64,000 nt of DNA, taken from assembly GCA_021014325.1 (NCBI GenBank), contig CM037475.1:2201001-2265000 (forward strand), read 5' to 3'. The notes beneath the pieces are model-generated. The model saw nothing but the letters and a program-made list of their open reading frames with translations, did not search any database and was not told where the DNA came from. The translations under genes and the position numbers were made by a program. Every line of letters begins with the position of its first letter. Position 1 is the first letter of the stretch. Positions 8,146 to 20,124 of this stretch are shown in pieces. Origin of the DNA: Plazaster borealis (lineage: Eukaryota; Echinodermata; Asteroidea; Forcipulatida; Labidiasteridae).

Positions 8146-11100
8146 GTAAGTGATAAAAGGCGGGAAAAGGAAACCATCAATATAGTTGGTCTTTAAACAC
8201 TGCTGGTTTCCAAATACTCAGCTTAGTTTCCTTTCTTTTATGCATTCCTGCCCTGGTACCAATCTGTGGAGTTATATAATATTCATGTCGTCCCTCTTCA
8301 AAACCCCTTCTATCATTGTTGTTATTCCCATCTTTGTTTTAGTTTTATTATCATCAGCTTTATTTCGTCGTTCAACGTATTCCTCTTTAAGTTAAAATGT
8401 TAATACTTGTTTGTTTTTTGTTTTGTTTTGTATTTGTCAGACGGGCATTTCAATACAAGCCTCCTTTTGGCTTCTGAAAATGCCCCCATATTGGTTTAAT
8501 CCGTATTCATTTCATTATATTATTTTCCTGTAATTATTTTCTTGTTTTCATTAATTATTTATTTTTCTCTGAATCAGTTCTTGATTGTTTTTGATTTAAA
8601 TCATTATTCAAATTTGTTTATTGTTCTCCTTTTTCTTTCACCAATATGGAAATAAATGTCGAGTTGAATTAAATTGAATTGAATTATTCGAGACTGGACT
8701 CCTCCATTGGATATGAACGGGTCGCAGTAAAACGAAGACAGTGAGTCCAGCCTGGACCAAAGTCCATATCGCTGCTCTAAGCAGATAAAAGTGCTGACCA
8801 ATTATTTACTCCTCAGCAAAAAATTAGAAGGATACCGGTCACAAATATACATGGCTGGAAACCTTTATTCCGGTAATCATTATTGTTTTGTACTTAGTTG
8901 CTTTTTGTGCTTAAATTGGGCCTGGGCTAAACTATACCGGTATAGTCTTGCACTAAGTTAATGATAATGATGGGTATAGGCCCTATCATAAGTTAAATTG
9001 TTGTACGAATGTCAAAACCAAGGCAAATTTTAATCTTATGAATTAAAGAATTATTAAAGACTAAGGACTTTGCAAGCTGAGATGAAATTCCCCGTGGGCA
9101 CATCTATGAACAAGCTTTCTTATTCTTGCAATCCCCTTAGGTTACTATTCCTTAGTGCACTTGCAGTCCTAACCACTGAATTTGTCCCTGTACGAAAAAG
9201 TGACCCGACTATTTCCCTTCTGGCCTCGGTTTGGTTACATTGCAATAATGGGAGTTATACGAAATAGCTGCACATTAAGGTATACGAATACAGGTATGAA
9301 TGACTTTTGAATATTGTACATTGTGTAATAACGACTGAACAACTGTATTAAAGGGTCTGTTCACGTTTGGTAATGACTCTAAAAAATTAGTGGCAACAAA
9401 AATTACTTGGTAAGAAGTACATGCAGCAGCTTTGGATAGTATAATGCATTTTGAGAAACTTTTCGCTTCGAAGTACTGCGGTTATGGAAAAAGATATCAC
9501 TTTTTATCCCCGAAAATTTGAAACTGAGAAGCGTTACTGCAGTATCGTTTCTCAGATTGTGTGTTCCAATTGCAGATTATTCTTCCTGCGTGGACATAAC
9601 CGCTCCAGATTTTCGGAAACGCTACCACTTTTTGAAACGAAATTTTCACAGGTTAGTTTTATGGTATATATCTACAACTATATAGGATTGAAACAAACAG
9701 CGGGTTCCAATTACCAAACGTTTTATACAATCCTTGTAAACTGCCGAGATTTGACAGAATGACCTTGTTGATCGTTCTAGATTGATATGGAGTCGGTGTT
9801 AGTGACTGACCATTACACCTTCATCCTGATGGAGTATCTGCCTCGTGGTGACTTGACTAGCTACATCAACAGACGAGGTTAGAATCCATATAGATCCATT
9901 GGCCGCCATCTTTGATGTCAACCAATGGAAACGTGCACGCGTGTACGCGCTGCGCACGACTATCAGCCAATGATAGCTCTTCTATGACCTCAGTGAGGGG
10001 ACTGTTTGGGCTTGTGACGTCATGTGGAAGGGATCTATTCGCATGTCGCAATAGACCTTATGCACATGATGTCATGTCAGTAGGGCGCCCTCGCCTAGAG
10101 GTCAAAAGGAGGTTGTTCATTGGCCAATCCTGTGCGCCGCGCGTAGAAATTATGTGCGTTTCAATTGTTTCGTCGTCGTTTTACCTCTAAGATGGCGGCC
10201 GGATGACGTCAATGCATAAGCTCTATAACAGCCCCAAATAAACCATTTTCGTCTTAAATACTTGCATGTGCGAGAAAAGGTGTTCCTTTAGATGAGTTCT
10301 TACTTTGATCAAACGAATACAAAGAAATCGAGTGTTTCTTATTTTAGTTTGAGTGGGATATCAAGTGGAAATGTGGGATTTGTAATTTAATGTTGGTTAG
10401 AAGTGCTGTACTGAGAAGTGTATCTTGTGCCAATGTAGATTTGTAGTGAATTGTGGTATATAATTGTCGTATGTTCATGAATGATATAATTTGTAGAGGC
10501 TACCGTACCTTAGCGAAAAGGATTCGCTATTTTATAATCATACTAATGGTGCCACTTTTAAATGTTGTGTTGTTCTGTGGTGTAAGGTGTTTTATGAACA
10601 TTAATATTTGCTTTGCGAAAAGGGTTAGCGAGTGTTGTTTCTTAATCACACTAATTGTGCCAACGTTTGTAGTGTTCTGTGGTGTAGAAGTGTTGTATGA
10701 ACATGAATTATATTTGTACGCAGGACACCTTTGCGAAGAGGAGTCTCGAATGCTGTTCCATCAGCTTCTGGATGCAGTCAGTTACTTACACGCAGTAGAC
10801 GTTGTACACAGAGATATCAAGTGTGACAACGTCATGCTGGACGATCAGTATAACATCAAACTTGGAGGTAATGTCTTGAAGGTGTTACACAGGATTGGTA
10901 GAGCTGACAAAATAGTCGCAGACAGTGTTCATGTTTTGTTTGATCAACAATATGCATGAAATAACAAACGTGAAAATGTGGGCTTAATCCCCGTGTGAGT
11001 CAGGAGAAAATAGTGAAAAACCATGCACAATTTTCAGCATGTAAACACATTGTCCCTAAATTTGGTTGTAACAACCGAAATCAGCTGTTGCGGGTATTGG

Positions 11101-14100
11101 TTTAGGTTTTCAGATACAGTTTTCTGGAATATGACTTTATTTCCGAGAGAAATATTTCACCGAAAAACTGGTTCTAGTATGAACTTCATAATCAGCTTTC
11201 AGACTAAAATTAAACAATGAAGTTTTTTGTTATCCTTACCAATCTACCTTTAAATTGGACATGCAAGGTGTATTCGATTCGTATTATGTTTCACGACGAG
11301 GAATAAAATGATTTAAAATAATTAAGTTTGACACCTACAGATTTTGGTTTTGCTGCGATGTGTGAGGATGGGCAGAAACTAGATGAGTTCTGTGGGTCAT
11401 ACGCCTACACCGCGCCTGAGATACTAGCAGGCGAACCCTACGATGGCAAGAAAGCTGATGTGTGGAGTATGGGTAAGAATCAGACAAGAAGAGAGATCGT
11501 GTTGTGCGTCCAAATTACGACCATCGTTGCCCGTAAAGATGGCCGACTTTACACTCTGGTCACTCCTGGGTCAAAACTGACCAATTATTTTATGGGATAG
11601 TGTGGCCCAGAAAATGTGTCAAAATGACACTGAAATGGGTCGAACTGACTATGAATCATAGCTAAAGATTTAATTTTTAACACAGTCCTGAGGCCAGCCT
11701 GACCCAGAAAAGGGTCAGGGCCCCTTGGGCCCAGAATTTGGATCAATATTCCGACCCGGGAGTTTTTAGAGTATACACTTAAAGGCACTGTACACGTTTG
11801 GCGATTACTCAAAATATATATTAGCATAAAAACTGACTTGGTAACGAGCAACAGAGAGCTGTTGATAGTATAAAACATTGTGAGAAACGACTCCCTCTGA
11901 AGTAACGTAGTTTTTGAGAAAGAGGTAATTTCTCACTAAAATAATAAAAACTTCTTGCAAGAAGTTTTTATTCCTATCTGAAAGCACACAAATTTGTACA
12001 ACAAGGGTGTTTTTTCTTTCACCATTTTCTTGCAACTTCGATGACCAATTGAGCCCAAATTTCCACAGGCTTGTTATTTTATGCATATGTTGGGATACAC
12101 CAAGTGAGAACACTGGTCTTTGACAATTACCAAACGTGGACGATGCCTTTAATACCGTATAATATAACGCAAGTGGGAACTACCTTGACAAGACTCTTAT
12201 TGCTTGGAATGAAAACACCAGGGGCTATTTTTTGGAGCTGCCGACAAAAAAAGCACAACAAAATTATGCTTCTAGAATAAGATTACCAGCCATAGTAACA
12301 TGTCACATGTACAACCTGTGACTGGTATCGTACTTATTTTTTGCTTAGCAGAAATTTTGTAAGCATATTTCTCTGCTCAAGCAGTTCTATGAAATTGGAA
12401 CTAAGGCTTTATGCTAAATTATACTTTATCGTTTTGGTATACAGGTGTTGTGTTGTATGCTATGTTGTGTGGCCGACTACCCTACCACGATGAGACGCTA
12501 GATATCCTCATGGAAAACATACACAATCCACGCGGCAAGTTACTCTTCCACAAGAAAGTGTCCATAGGTATTCAGATCTAAGTATTCAAAACACATTTTT
12601 AGTCTATCAAGAGCTTGGATGGCACTGCGACTTCTGTCGATAAAGAATGAACTCGGGCAAAATGAACTTTAAATTCAAATTGCCCCAATTAGCTTTAAAA
12701 AAAACACGAAGATGGGACAACTTTCACGAAAGTGGTGCAGCATACCACTCCATCCTCACAAGATATAGATTCGTGAATTTTTGTCTTTAACATTATTATA
12801 CTTGCCTTGGTTTGTACAAACTTTATGATGATACTTAAAGGCACTGTACACGTTTGGTAAATTACTCAAAATATATATTATAGCATAACAACTGACTTGG
12901 TAATGAGCAATAGAGAGAGCTCTTGATAGTATAAAACATTGTGAGAAACGACTCCCTCTGAGGTAACGTAGTTTTTGAGAAAGAGGTAATTTCTCACTAA
13001 AATAATAAAAGACTTCTTGCAAGAAGCCTTTTATTCCTATCTGAAAGCACACAAATTTGTTTTTCTTTCATCATTTTCTTGCAACTTCGATGACCAGTTG
13101 AGCCCAAATTTTCACAGGCTTGTTATTTTATGCATATGTTGGAATACACCAAGTCTGGTCTTTGACAATTACCAAACGTGTTCAGTGCCTTTAAATCTTA
13201 CTTTTTCATGAAACTTAAATCTTACTTTTTTAAAATCTTACTTTTTCATGATACTTAAATCTTAGTTTTATCTAGTTCAAAAACATTGCCATATGAGTAA
13301 AGAAAAGGTATGCATGAAGTTAAAGGTGTATAAGAAGTGATGGATCTTCTCGATTTCCTTCCAGATTGCCGACATTTCGTACGTTGCATGCTGACAGCAG
13401 ATCCTAAATCCCGAGCAAGCATTAATAAACTGAAGCGAATGAACTGGTTGAATAAACCTATCGATATGTCGACAGCTGACTACAAGACCCCTCAGTCCTC
13501 GTTCGAATCAATCGGTGAGTATGAGGCCGTATCCGAACTGCCGGCTACGGCTACGGCTACGGCTACGACTGTTGCTAAGTGTGTTAGTATGGACGTCCTA
13601 TACTTCAACGCATGTTGACGCAGCGATCCAGTCGTAGCCGTAGACACGGCCTTCAGCTTGAAACCAGTTTACTTTGTCTTTGTCGAGCTGCGGCAGTGGT
13701 TCATGGGATCGTCCAATTTATTTAGTTCTCGTTTTTTAAAAGAAGAACCGGTGGGAGTAGCCTGAACATCTGACGTCACACTTCGAGGCTCGTGAATAAC
13801 GCCAGATACCTGCCTTGAGCGCCTGGCCGGATCCTGCCAGATGTACTTTTGACCTCGCATCCGTTTCACACGGAGATTCGCAGTTAATTCACTCATACAT
13901 ACAAGTTATTACATAGTGAATTAAACAACATTACATGTATTTATGCACAAGCTGCATGCAGACGATCGAAAGTGCAAGCTGACAAACTACATCACCTCGG
14001 ACCAATCATAACACAGATATGGAAAGCTTACGTCACTGCACGTTTATCCAATGAAAAAAATTGTATCCAATGAAAGCCTGTCTTTATCTTTGCGGATAAA

Positions 14101-17100
14101 GCAGGGGACCAGTCTATGGTGAGAGCCCCGTCCATATGGGTTGTACGTAGCATTTGAGTCTTTGAATTTAGGTCGTGTTCATCCAGGAAATGTAAGGACA
14201 GATGTACCACTCCTCATCTGTTCCTGTGTGGCAGGAGATTCTGTCCCCTGGAGATTCTGTCCCCCCATACGGCGAACTGTGTACAAACTTCAGAGCCGTA
14301 TATTGAGAGAGTTGCGACAACTTGCGATTAGAAGCCATTTTGTCTCCAAAAAATGCATTGGCGAATACAGGGTGCCAGACTAGTCTGCCCATTGGGTTGT
14401 GCTGCATTTGGGAACAAAATGGCGTCCAGCAACCACGTGACCGGAGAAAGCTGGTCCCTCCATGTCGCAACTCTCTCAATACACAGCTCTGACAAACTTC
14501 TTTTGATAGCGCCCTCTTTTGAATCATCCTCCTCCAGCCCATGTTAATTTCCCGTATGGGGACAGAATCTCCGGGGGGACAGATTTCCCTGGGACACCTG
14601 CATCAGATCTTACGTCATCCCTACATCTTCTTCTTTGTCTCCCTCTTCTCCCTGTCCCTGTTCTTGGTTGCCACTCCACATCTCCATTTAGCCTGTTTTA
14701 GTTTCATTATTATGTCAGTAACTCCAGTGAGAGCAACAATCTAAAGCTTTAGTTTGTGGTAAAGCTGAAGTAAATATTTCTCTGAATTCCAGAACCAACC
14801 CCTGGCGGCAGGCCTCGCCGCGCCTCTCTCGACATGAGTGTCGAACATGGATTCTCAGAAGACCAGAGACAGATTGTCAATGAAAAACAGCGCCCTCATA
14901 CTGTCACCGACGTACTCCGTGCCGTTGCCGTCAGACGTGCGTAAGTTCCACTACCCATAACTTTCTTTCTAACTGCATTTGATTAAAAATGTCCAGGATG
15001 GAGAAAAGTTGTCAATAGCCTACTTTATAGTCGTTGGTGGGGCTCGACCGAGGACCGAGCACGAAGTGACAAGACAAGCCACGGTAGCCCCGCCCCACAC
15101 CAGCTCAAACTGAAAACTGAAATTAGTCTACAAGTCCGTCACTGTTTTCACGAAGAGGCAATTTAGGCCATTCCACAAAACTTTCATGTTTGGAGAAATC
15201 CACGTTTGAAGTTAAGCTATTTTTGAAATCACTGTTTCAGACACTGTTTTTTATTGAAACGCTGTCATTTTTCCCAAGTATAAAAGTGGAGATCTTAAAT
15301 AATGCAAGTCTGTTGCTATTTTAATTATAGTTAGTTTAATTATTGAGTAATTAACTGTTAAACACAAGTTTCCCTTCGTGAAAACTTCAAAACGAGGTCT
15401 GTGTGCAGCGCGTCGTGAGCGCGTCATGTACAGTAGACACAATAATTATTGAGTTTGATTGTAAAATCTGTACAACTTTGTCAATGTTCGAGCCCTATCT
15501 AAATGTGGCATTCACCAACTGAAGTTTCCCGGCCACTATTATTCATTACAAATTATCAGCGGAACAATGCACAGGTAGGTTCTGTTTTGGAAGAGGAAGT
15601 AGAGAGACTCTTCCTTATCCACAGCTAAATAATTGTTGTCTAGTTTAATAAAACTTCGTAATACATCATTTCTGTCTTTGTCCAACTTGTCTGTCCGTAC
15701 GTTCTTGTTCCTGAGGGCTTACAAGATAAACATTATAGGGTGATTTTTAGGTAGGAACTGTACTTGTGGGGTATTTTTACATTGTGGGGTTAAAACCCAC
15801 AATGTTTTTAACAAGAAAGATTAAAGAAAAGGGATACTAGAAAACAAATGGGGAAAAGCCCACAATGTCGCTCTACAAAAGATGTCTGTACGTTCTGTTT
15901 GTCTGTCCATCTCACCACAAGCCCCGGCTTCTAGAAGATTCCGCCATACTTTTTAAAAATATTCTGCCTTGTAAAAAATGCATTTATGGTTACTTCTTTT
16001 AAATTATTATTTTTTGCTATGTATTATTGGAAATTTTCATGAAGTATGGAAATAAATTTGAGTTTTGAATTGAATTGAATGGCATCATTTTGTTGGTATC
16101 TTGATCCTAAGTTTTGGCGAGAGTGCGACCGATATCCACAAGCATGTTGGACTCAAACCGGGGACTCATCTGAAGCCAAATGATGTTGGTTTAACGGGAC
16201 CAGCTGGTCGAAGGATCAGCGTTCAGCTCAGTCAACAAAACTGTAAGTCCACCTTGGTATGATGATCAGATACTTCCAGTTACGCCCAGAATAAACGTTT
16301 AAACAAAGTCAATCGGGTGTTGTTGATGTCAAAATACAATTTTGTGCAAACTACAAGTTTAAAACCCAGCTCTCTGTTAAAGACTAGATTTCTACTTTTT
16401 AACGGCATTTACCTATTTATTTATTTATATTTATTTATTTCATTACACATCCAACAGTGCAAGCACCAATACAATGATGGTGGTTAGGAAACGAGAAGAA
16501 ATGTTCAGTTTTAGATGTGGGAGGAAAACCCCAAATGGGGAAAACCCACGCATAAACTGAAAACCCAGTTCACATAGTGCCCCCGGAGGGATTCGAACCG
16601 GGGTCCTAGAGGTAGAAGTCGAGGAAAAATACCACTATGCGCCAACCCGACCGTCCTAAAAACAACCAAAGCAACTGTTCATGAATGCATCGGACCCCAA
16701 TTTCGTAATCTTCGCAGAAATAGTGCAGAGCAGATTATAGTATTTGTCTGGTTGTCCGTTTGTGTTTGCCGTAATTTAGCTTTATGAACTTGGCATTGAA
16801 CAAGGCTAGCCGTGGCTCCGTTTGGCATGAAATGATCGTGCTAGGCCGTGTCCGAATTAGCAGCTACAGCTATGGCTACGGCTAGACTTCCGCGTCATCA
16901 TGCGTTGAAGTATAGGACGTCCTTAGCAACACCCTTAGCAACAGTCGTAGCCGTAGCTGTAGCCGCCAATTCGGATACGGCCTAACACTGGTAACCATAG
17001 GCCCTTTTCGAAACCACTACTTGGGCTTAGGCTCCGTCAATTATTTAGAAGACGTGCGTTTTCCTTATACGGGGTTACAATCAGGCGGTACGAGCCTATA

Positions 17101-17677
17101 AGCCCAAGCCCCCGCCGTAGTTTCGAAAAGGGCCATAGCTTCATCACTGGTAACCATAGCTTCATCAGTTAACATTCATCTGTTCCATCCCCCCACAGTA
17201 CCAGTATTTACAGGTATGACGATGCAACCAGTTTCCACATCTCAACAGCCTGCTGGCCGTAGCGGCGCCCGCCGTGCCAGCCTCATGCCCGACCGTAAGG
17301 ACAGTCTCTCCATGCTCACATCAGCAGCGCGTCGTGGTAGCCTGAAGCGCGGCTCGCTGGCTCAGTTTCAAGGCACGCTTCGAGCGAGTGGCTCCCAAAT
17401 CATGATGTCCAATCACGACCTAATGGCATCAGCCATCAGTCTCAATCAGAGCAAGATAGACAAGGAGCTGCACGACATGCGTTATTACATGGGGGCCAAA
17501 GTGGCACGAGCTGCCGGATCCAAGCGCCACAAGTCGGCCGAGTGTACCCGCCGAAACTCGGTCTTCACCGAAGACATCCAACTGCGTAGCGTTCCGAACG
17601 CGCTGAGTGCAACTGAGCAAGAAGTCGTCAATATGTTCAGGTCGAAATGTGAGAAAATTATATATATGGTTGCTTAG
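8005..17677 (+). CDS. TSSK-like CAMK-group Ser/Thr protein kinase with PKA-site-rich tail (5' partial)
   Basis: Nine exons joined at GT-AG sites: 8005-8145, 9781-9877, 10724-10867, 11341-11472, 12445-12567, 13365-13514, 14793-14940, 16112-16242, 17199-17677. Together 1545 nt, in one frame to TAG at 17675. The kinase motifs are in order: FAFKKI lysine, LPREV glutamate, HRDIKCDN catalytic loop, [31 protein letters not shown] and [11 protein letters not shown] favour testis-specific serine kinases (TSSK) within CAMK. The glycine-loop/start exon is absent, so the gene is 5' partial. After the kinase domain comes a long unstructured tail with six basic serine sites. Sperm or cilia use is family-based inference only. 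The first intron apparently contains the Polinton and LTR element. Confidence 0.88.
9352..9735. mobile_element. TTAA MITE, family 2, copy 1
   Basis: TTAA (9348) then AGGGTCTGTTCACGTTTGG; the right end is decayed (CAAACGTTTTATACAATCCT). It ends about 45 bp before kinase exon b. Confidence 0.7.
9781..9877 (+). CDS. Kinase exon b (hinge)
   Basis: Acceptor GTTCTAG, donor GTTAGA (weaker than consensus). It encodes [18 protein letters not shown], the hinge and helix D of a kinase. Confidence 0.85.
9890..10038. mobile_element. MITE (ATAGATCCATTGGCCGCC), copy 1
   Basis: ATAGATCC at the left and GGATCTAT at the right. Contains TGACGTCA and shares its interior with 36151-36300. It begins 13 bp after kinase exon b. 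Confidence 0.65.
10049..10229. mobile_element. MITE (ATAGACCTTATGCACATG), copy 1
   Basis: ATAGACCTTATGCACATGAT at the left and ATGCATAAGCTCTAT at the right, imperfect inverse ends. Copy 2 is at 48252. Confidence 0.65.
10724..10867 (+). CDS. Kinase exon c (catalytic loop)
   Basis: Acceptor GTACGCAG, donor GTAATG. Encodes the catalytic loop [13 protein letters not shown]. The last G joins the next exon's AT to form the DFG aspartate codon. Confidence 0.92.
11341..11472 (+). CDS. Kinase exon d (DFG to APE)
   Basis: Acceptor CCTACAG, donor GTAAGA. Encodes [11 protein letters not shown], activation segment [11 protein letters not shown] and the DVWSMG aspartate of helix F. Confidence 0.92.
11540..11765. 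repeat. Diverged GGGTCA-rich repeat
   Basis: Contains CACTCCTGGGTCAAAACTGA, several TGACCC/GGGTCA motifs and GGGTCAGGGCCCCTTGGGCC. It resembles the element at 7558-7800 and lies in an intron of the kinase gene. Confidence 0.4.
11783..12148. mobile_element. TTAA MITE, family 1, copy 1
   Basis: Ends AGGCACTGTACACGTTTGG and CCAAACGTGGACGATGCCT form a terminal inverted repeat, flanked by TTAA on both sides (11779-11782, 12149-12152). 366 bp, no ORF. TTAA targets suggest a piggyBac-type source. Confidence 0.85.
12290..12420. repeat. Fragment of the GGCCCAATTTCATAGAG palindromic MITE
   Basis: Holds TTTGCTTAGCAGAAATTT and AGCAGTTCTATGAAATTGGA, the right half of the family seen intact at 26636-26863. 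Confidence 0.5.
12445..12567 (+). CDS. Kinase exon e
   Basis: Acceptor TATACAG, donor GTATTC. Encodes [20 protein letters not shown], helix F to G. Confidence 0.9.
12839..13190. mobile_element. TTAA MITE, family 1, copy 2
   Basis: 352 bp between TTAA at 12835-12838 and 13191-13194. Same ends and interior as copy 1, same orientation, 690 bp away. It ends about 175 bp before kinase exon f. Confidence 0.85.
13365..13514 (+). CDS. Kinase exon f (end of kinase domain)
   Basis: Acceptor CTTCCAG, donor GTGAGT. Encodes [20 protein letters not shown], the conserved end of a CAMK catalytic domain, then the start of the tail. Confidence 0.9.
13524..13652. mobile_element. Palindromic MITE (AGGCCGTATCCGAA family), copy 1
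   Basis: Begins AGGCCGTATCCGAACTGCCG and ends with its inverse (GTCGTAGCCGT…ACGGCCT). It starts only nine bases after the donor of exon f. Expanded GGCTAC repeats mark the left arm. Confidence 0.7.
14231..14593. mobile_element. Foldback element with GATTCTGTCCCC arms
   Basis: Left arm near 14236-14275 contains GGAGATTCTGTCCCC twice; the right arm near 14552-14593 is its inverse. A second inner pair, ATTGAGAGAGTTGCGAC (about 14305) and its inverse (about 14465), shows a large hairpin. No coding. Confidence 0.65.
14793..14940 (+). CDS. Kinase tail exon g
   Basis: Acceptor AATTCCAG, donor GTAAGT. Encodes the first basic serine site RRASL, and a helical segment [13 protein letters not shown]. 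Confidence 0.85.
15136..15436. mobile_element. Left part of the GTCACTGTTTTCACGAAG MITE
   Basis: Matches 30900-31180 closely (TTTTCACGAAGAGGCAATTT … CGTCGTGAGCGC), but the right half is missing. In an intron of the kinase gene. Confidence 0.75.
16112..16242 (+). CDS. Kinase tail exon h
   Basis: Acceptor ATCCTAAG, donor GTAAGT. Encodes a [12 protein letters not shown] segment and the second basic site RRISV. The phase fits both neighbours. Confidence 0.8.
16430..16660 (-). mobile_element. tRNA-derived SINE (family 2), minus copy
   Basis: GGATTCGAACCGGGGTCC is a minus-strand B box (GGTTCGAATCC). The body holds GGGAGGAAAACCCCAAATGG. A plus-strand relative lies at 52905-53110. Confidence 0.65.
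16843..16983. mobile_element. Palindromic MITE (AGGCCGTATCCGAA family), copy 2
   Basis: Inverted arms AGGCCGTGTCCGAATT… and …AATTCGGATACGGCCT. The centre carries TGCGTTGAAGTATAGGACGT, shared with copies 1 and 3. Confidence 0.75.
17000..17134. mobile_element. 135-bp MITE with ATA target duplication
   Basis: Arms GGCCCTTTTCGAAAC and GTTTCGAAAAGGGCC, flanked by ATA at 16997-16999 and 17135-17137. An adjacent tandem copy of the host sequence (ACTGGTAACCATAGCTTCAT at about 17147) shows the empty site. Confidence 0.85.
17199..17677 (+). CDS. Kinase tail exon i (terminal)
   Basis: Acceptor CCCCACAG. Encodes four further basic sites ([20 protein letters not shown]) and a helical end [17 protein letters not shown], then TAG at 17675. 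A GTGAGA inside the last codons could be a donor, so the true C-terminus could differ by a few residues. Confidence 0.8.
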
Positions 17678-18195
17678 CAACTGTTATGATCATAACTGAA
17701 TAGAATGAAATTTCCTCAAAGGTCTAAGAAATTCGTAACGCATTCATCCCACACCCAAACCAGTGATTACACTAAAATCAACCCCGCCCCATGGGCAGTC
17801 AATCCATAAATACTAAACAAAATAATAGTCCGATTTCAAAAGATAGTTCTTTTTGATGATTTCAGATTTTTTAATTATTTTGCAATATTACATGGCAAAA
17901 GGATGTGGAATAATGAACATTTTAAGCTAAAAGCACAAGAAGTACACAAATTGCAAAAAACATAACTTCCAAGTCCGAATGATCAATTTGCCGCCAAAAG
18001 TTCAATTGCATGCATCTACAATCGGTGTTCTCGAGTTTCCTTGTCTTGCGCAACAAGAGTTTTAACACAAACAACCTCCATGCTACAGACCGTTATCATG
18101 TAGCCATCTTTGTTTGGTTCCCTGCTCACACACTGATAATGGCAGTTCTTCTCGTCACCATTTAAAGACGCCAGACTACTTTTTCCTTCCAGTCA
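17678..18195. other. Likely start of kinase 3' UTR, no other feature
   Basis: No coding seen. Candidate AATAAA signals on the + strand cluster at 18726-18770, giving a possible 1-kb 3' UTR that includes the MITE at 18197. This is inference. Confidence 0.35.
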
Positions 18196-18196
18196 T

Positions 18197-18337
18197 AGGC
18201 AATTGTCTGAATTGGCGGCTAAAGCTACGGCTAGTTTTCCGAGTCATCATGAGTTGAAGTACCGTACGTCCGTTGCAACACCCTAGTTATAGCAAAATTC
18301 GTAGCCCTAGCTGTAGCCGCCAATTTGGATACGGCCT
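18197..18337. mobile_element. Palindromic MITE (AGGCCGTATCCGAA family), copy 3
   Basis: Right end GTAGCCGCCAATTTGGATAC then GGCCT; left arm decayed but GAATTGGCGGCTAAAGCTAC is clear. Three copies lie within 5 kb. Confidence 0.65.
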
Positions 18338-18339
18338 TC

Positions 18340-20120
18340 GTTTGGTACATTGGATTAATTGCCAAAAACCCAAAATGGCGGCACCATGATAAAGGTCTAT
18401 AAGGATGTGCGATAAAACCTGGAACACTTCGAATTAAGATGCATGATGGGGGAACAGAGATAGACCATAAAATGATTCCAACTGAACAATTTTACTGCAA
18501 AGATTTGCTTAATTAATGACACTATTTCAAAAATAACTTTTGATTAATTTCTTCCACAAAGTAAAGGCACCGGATCAAGAAATGAAAAATTGTAAGAATA
18601 ATGAACAAAATACATTTTGTTTGTTTTAAAAGTTTTAAAAGAATATCATTTTTTTTTAAAGAGAGTCAATATTATTTAGTACACTGTTACCTTGTAAAAA
18701 ATATATGTGCAGAATAATGGAAATTAATAAACAAGAATAAAATGCTGACCACTAAGAGGTGAAATAAAGTCTGTTTTGAAAATAAACTCTTAACTGAAAA
18801 GTATGGAATCTTTGTAATGCCTGTTTCTTTCATGCTCATTTTTGGTGCAATGCACCGTCGTAGCTTTTTAAAGGGCTTTATGTTTCATAAGTTTCTGCCT
18901 GCGAGAACCAGTCACAAAACGTTCACACCACATGGTATTTTGGCTGGTAACTTCGTGTTTTGTTCTTGGCTACACTGTTAAAACTGTCCGTAAATTTACG
19001 GACTCCGTAAAGTGAAATATTCCGTATTTTCGCCGTAATTTTCCGTAAATGTGAATATTAATTATGCTAATAAGCGTAATTACAATCAACCACATTTGCC
19101 CAAACACCTACACAGTTACACAGTCGAAGTATGTCATAAGAAATATTTATAGGGCCATCGGTTATAGGGCCATCGGAGATTGGCATTTTGAAAAATAAAG
19201 CTAGAATAAAAAGCAATGTTTAACATTTTCAAAATGGTTGCTATTGCTGGTTATTCTACCTGTATTTTGTCAAAGGGCAAATCTGCAATGGCGCTAAAGC
19301 CCAATATCTTTCTCATGACATACTCTGTGTGGCAAAGTCCATGCTTGTATCATCAAAGGCGAAATCCCATCACATTGTACCTGAAACAGTAATACAATGG
19401 ATTCATGGAGCTGCTTAAGCAGACATCAGTGCTAAGCAAACGTAATAAGGATACCAGTTGCAAACGATTCAAGACACATATTATTGGCTGGTAAGATTTT
19501 CCTGGTACGAGAAATAATGCTGCGCTTAAACAGCTGTGTGAAATTGTACCTACATTTTCTCAAAGTTTGCAGCATTTCAAACAGGTAATTTCAAAAATTG
19601 TACCTTTACCACTTCAGATTTAAATCTAAATAGTTTTGTTCGATATACTTGTACAACTTATCACTTAATATTTGTCCATTTTGTAAATTAACTAAAGACT
19701 TGGCAACGAAGGTATGAAGAGACACACATTATTATTATTAGTTTTCATATTGTAGCATCTCTTGCAGCCTAAAGAGTTAGAGTAAAACTGATTCCAGGCA
19801 CAGCCTGGAGTAAACATACAGCATTTAGCACACCGTTTTACAGTTAATATACAACAAAATATAGTACATTGTAACAACATCTTTTAGTAATGCCCATAAT
19901 GTGATCTGTTACAGGGCTCAATTTCATAGAGCCGCTTAACCACAAAAAGTAGCTAAGTGCATACAAATTATGCTCATTTATGCTTAGCAGAAATTTGTTA
20001 AGCAATATTTGCTGCTTAAGCAGCTCTATGAAATTGGTCCTACAGGAATTTCATAAACTTTAGAAATAACAGTAGAAAGGGTACGAATTGTTTTGATAAA
20101 TTTTGTTAGTTCTACATCTG
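18340..20120. other. Intergenic stretch between convergent genes
   Basis: AT-rich, no coding. CCGTAAATTTACGG near 18990 is a short palindrome. 19150-19390 shares phrases (CATGACATACTC, CATGCTTGTATCATCA) with 48060-48180. 19916-20040 is a small copy of the CAATTTCATAGAG palindromic MITE. Confidence 0.5.
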
Positions 20121-20124
20121 CACT

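Noticed and set aside
13669..13896. 75-codon minus-strand ORF in a kinase intron
   Set aside because: No domain or splice context; adjoins a MITE and is probably chance.
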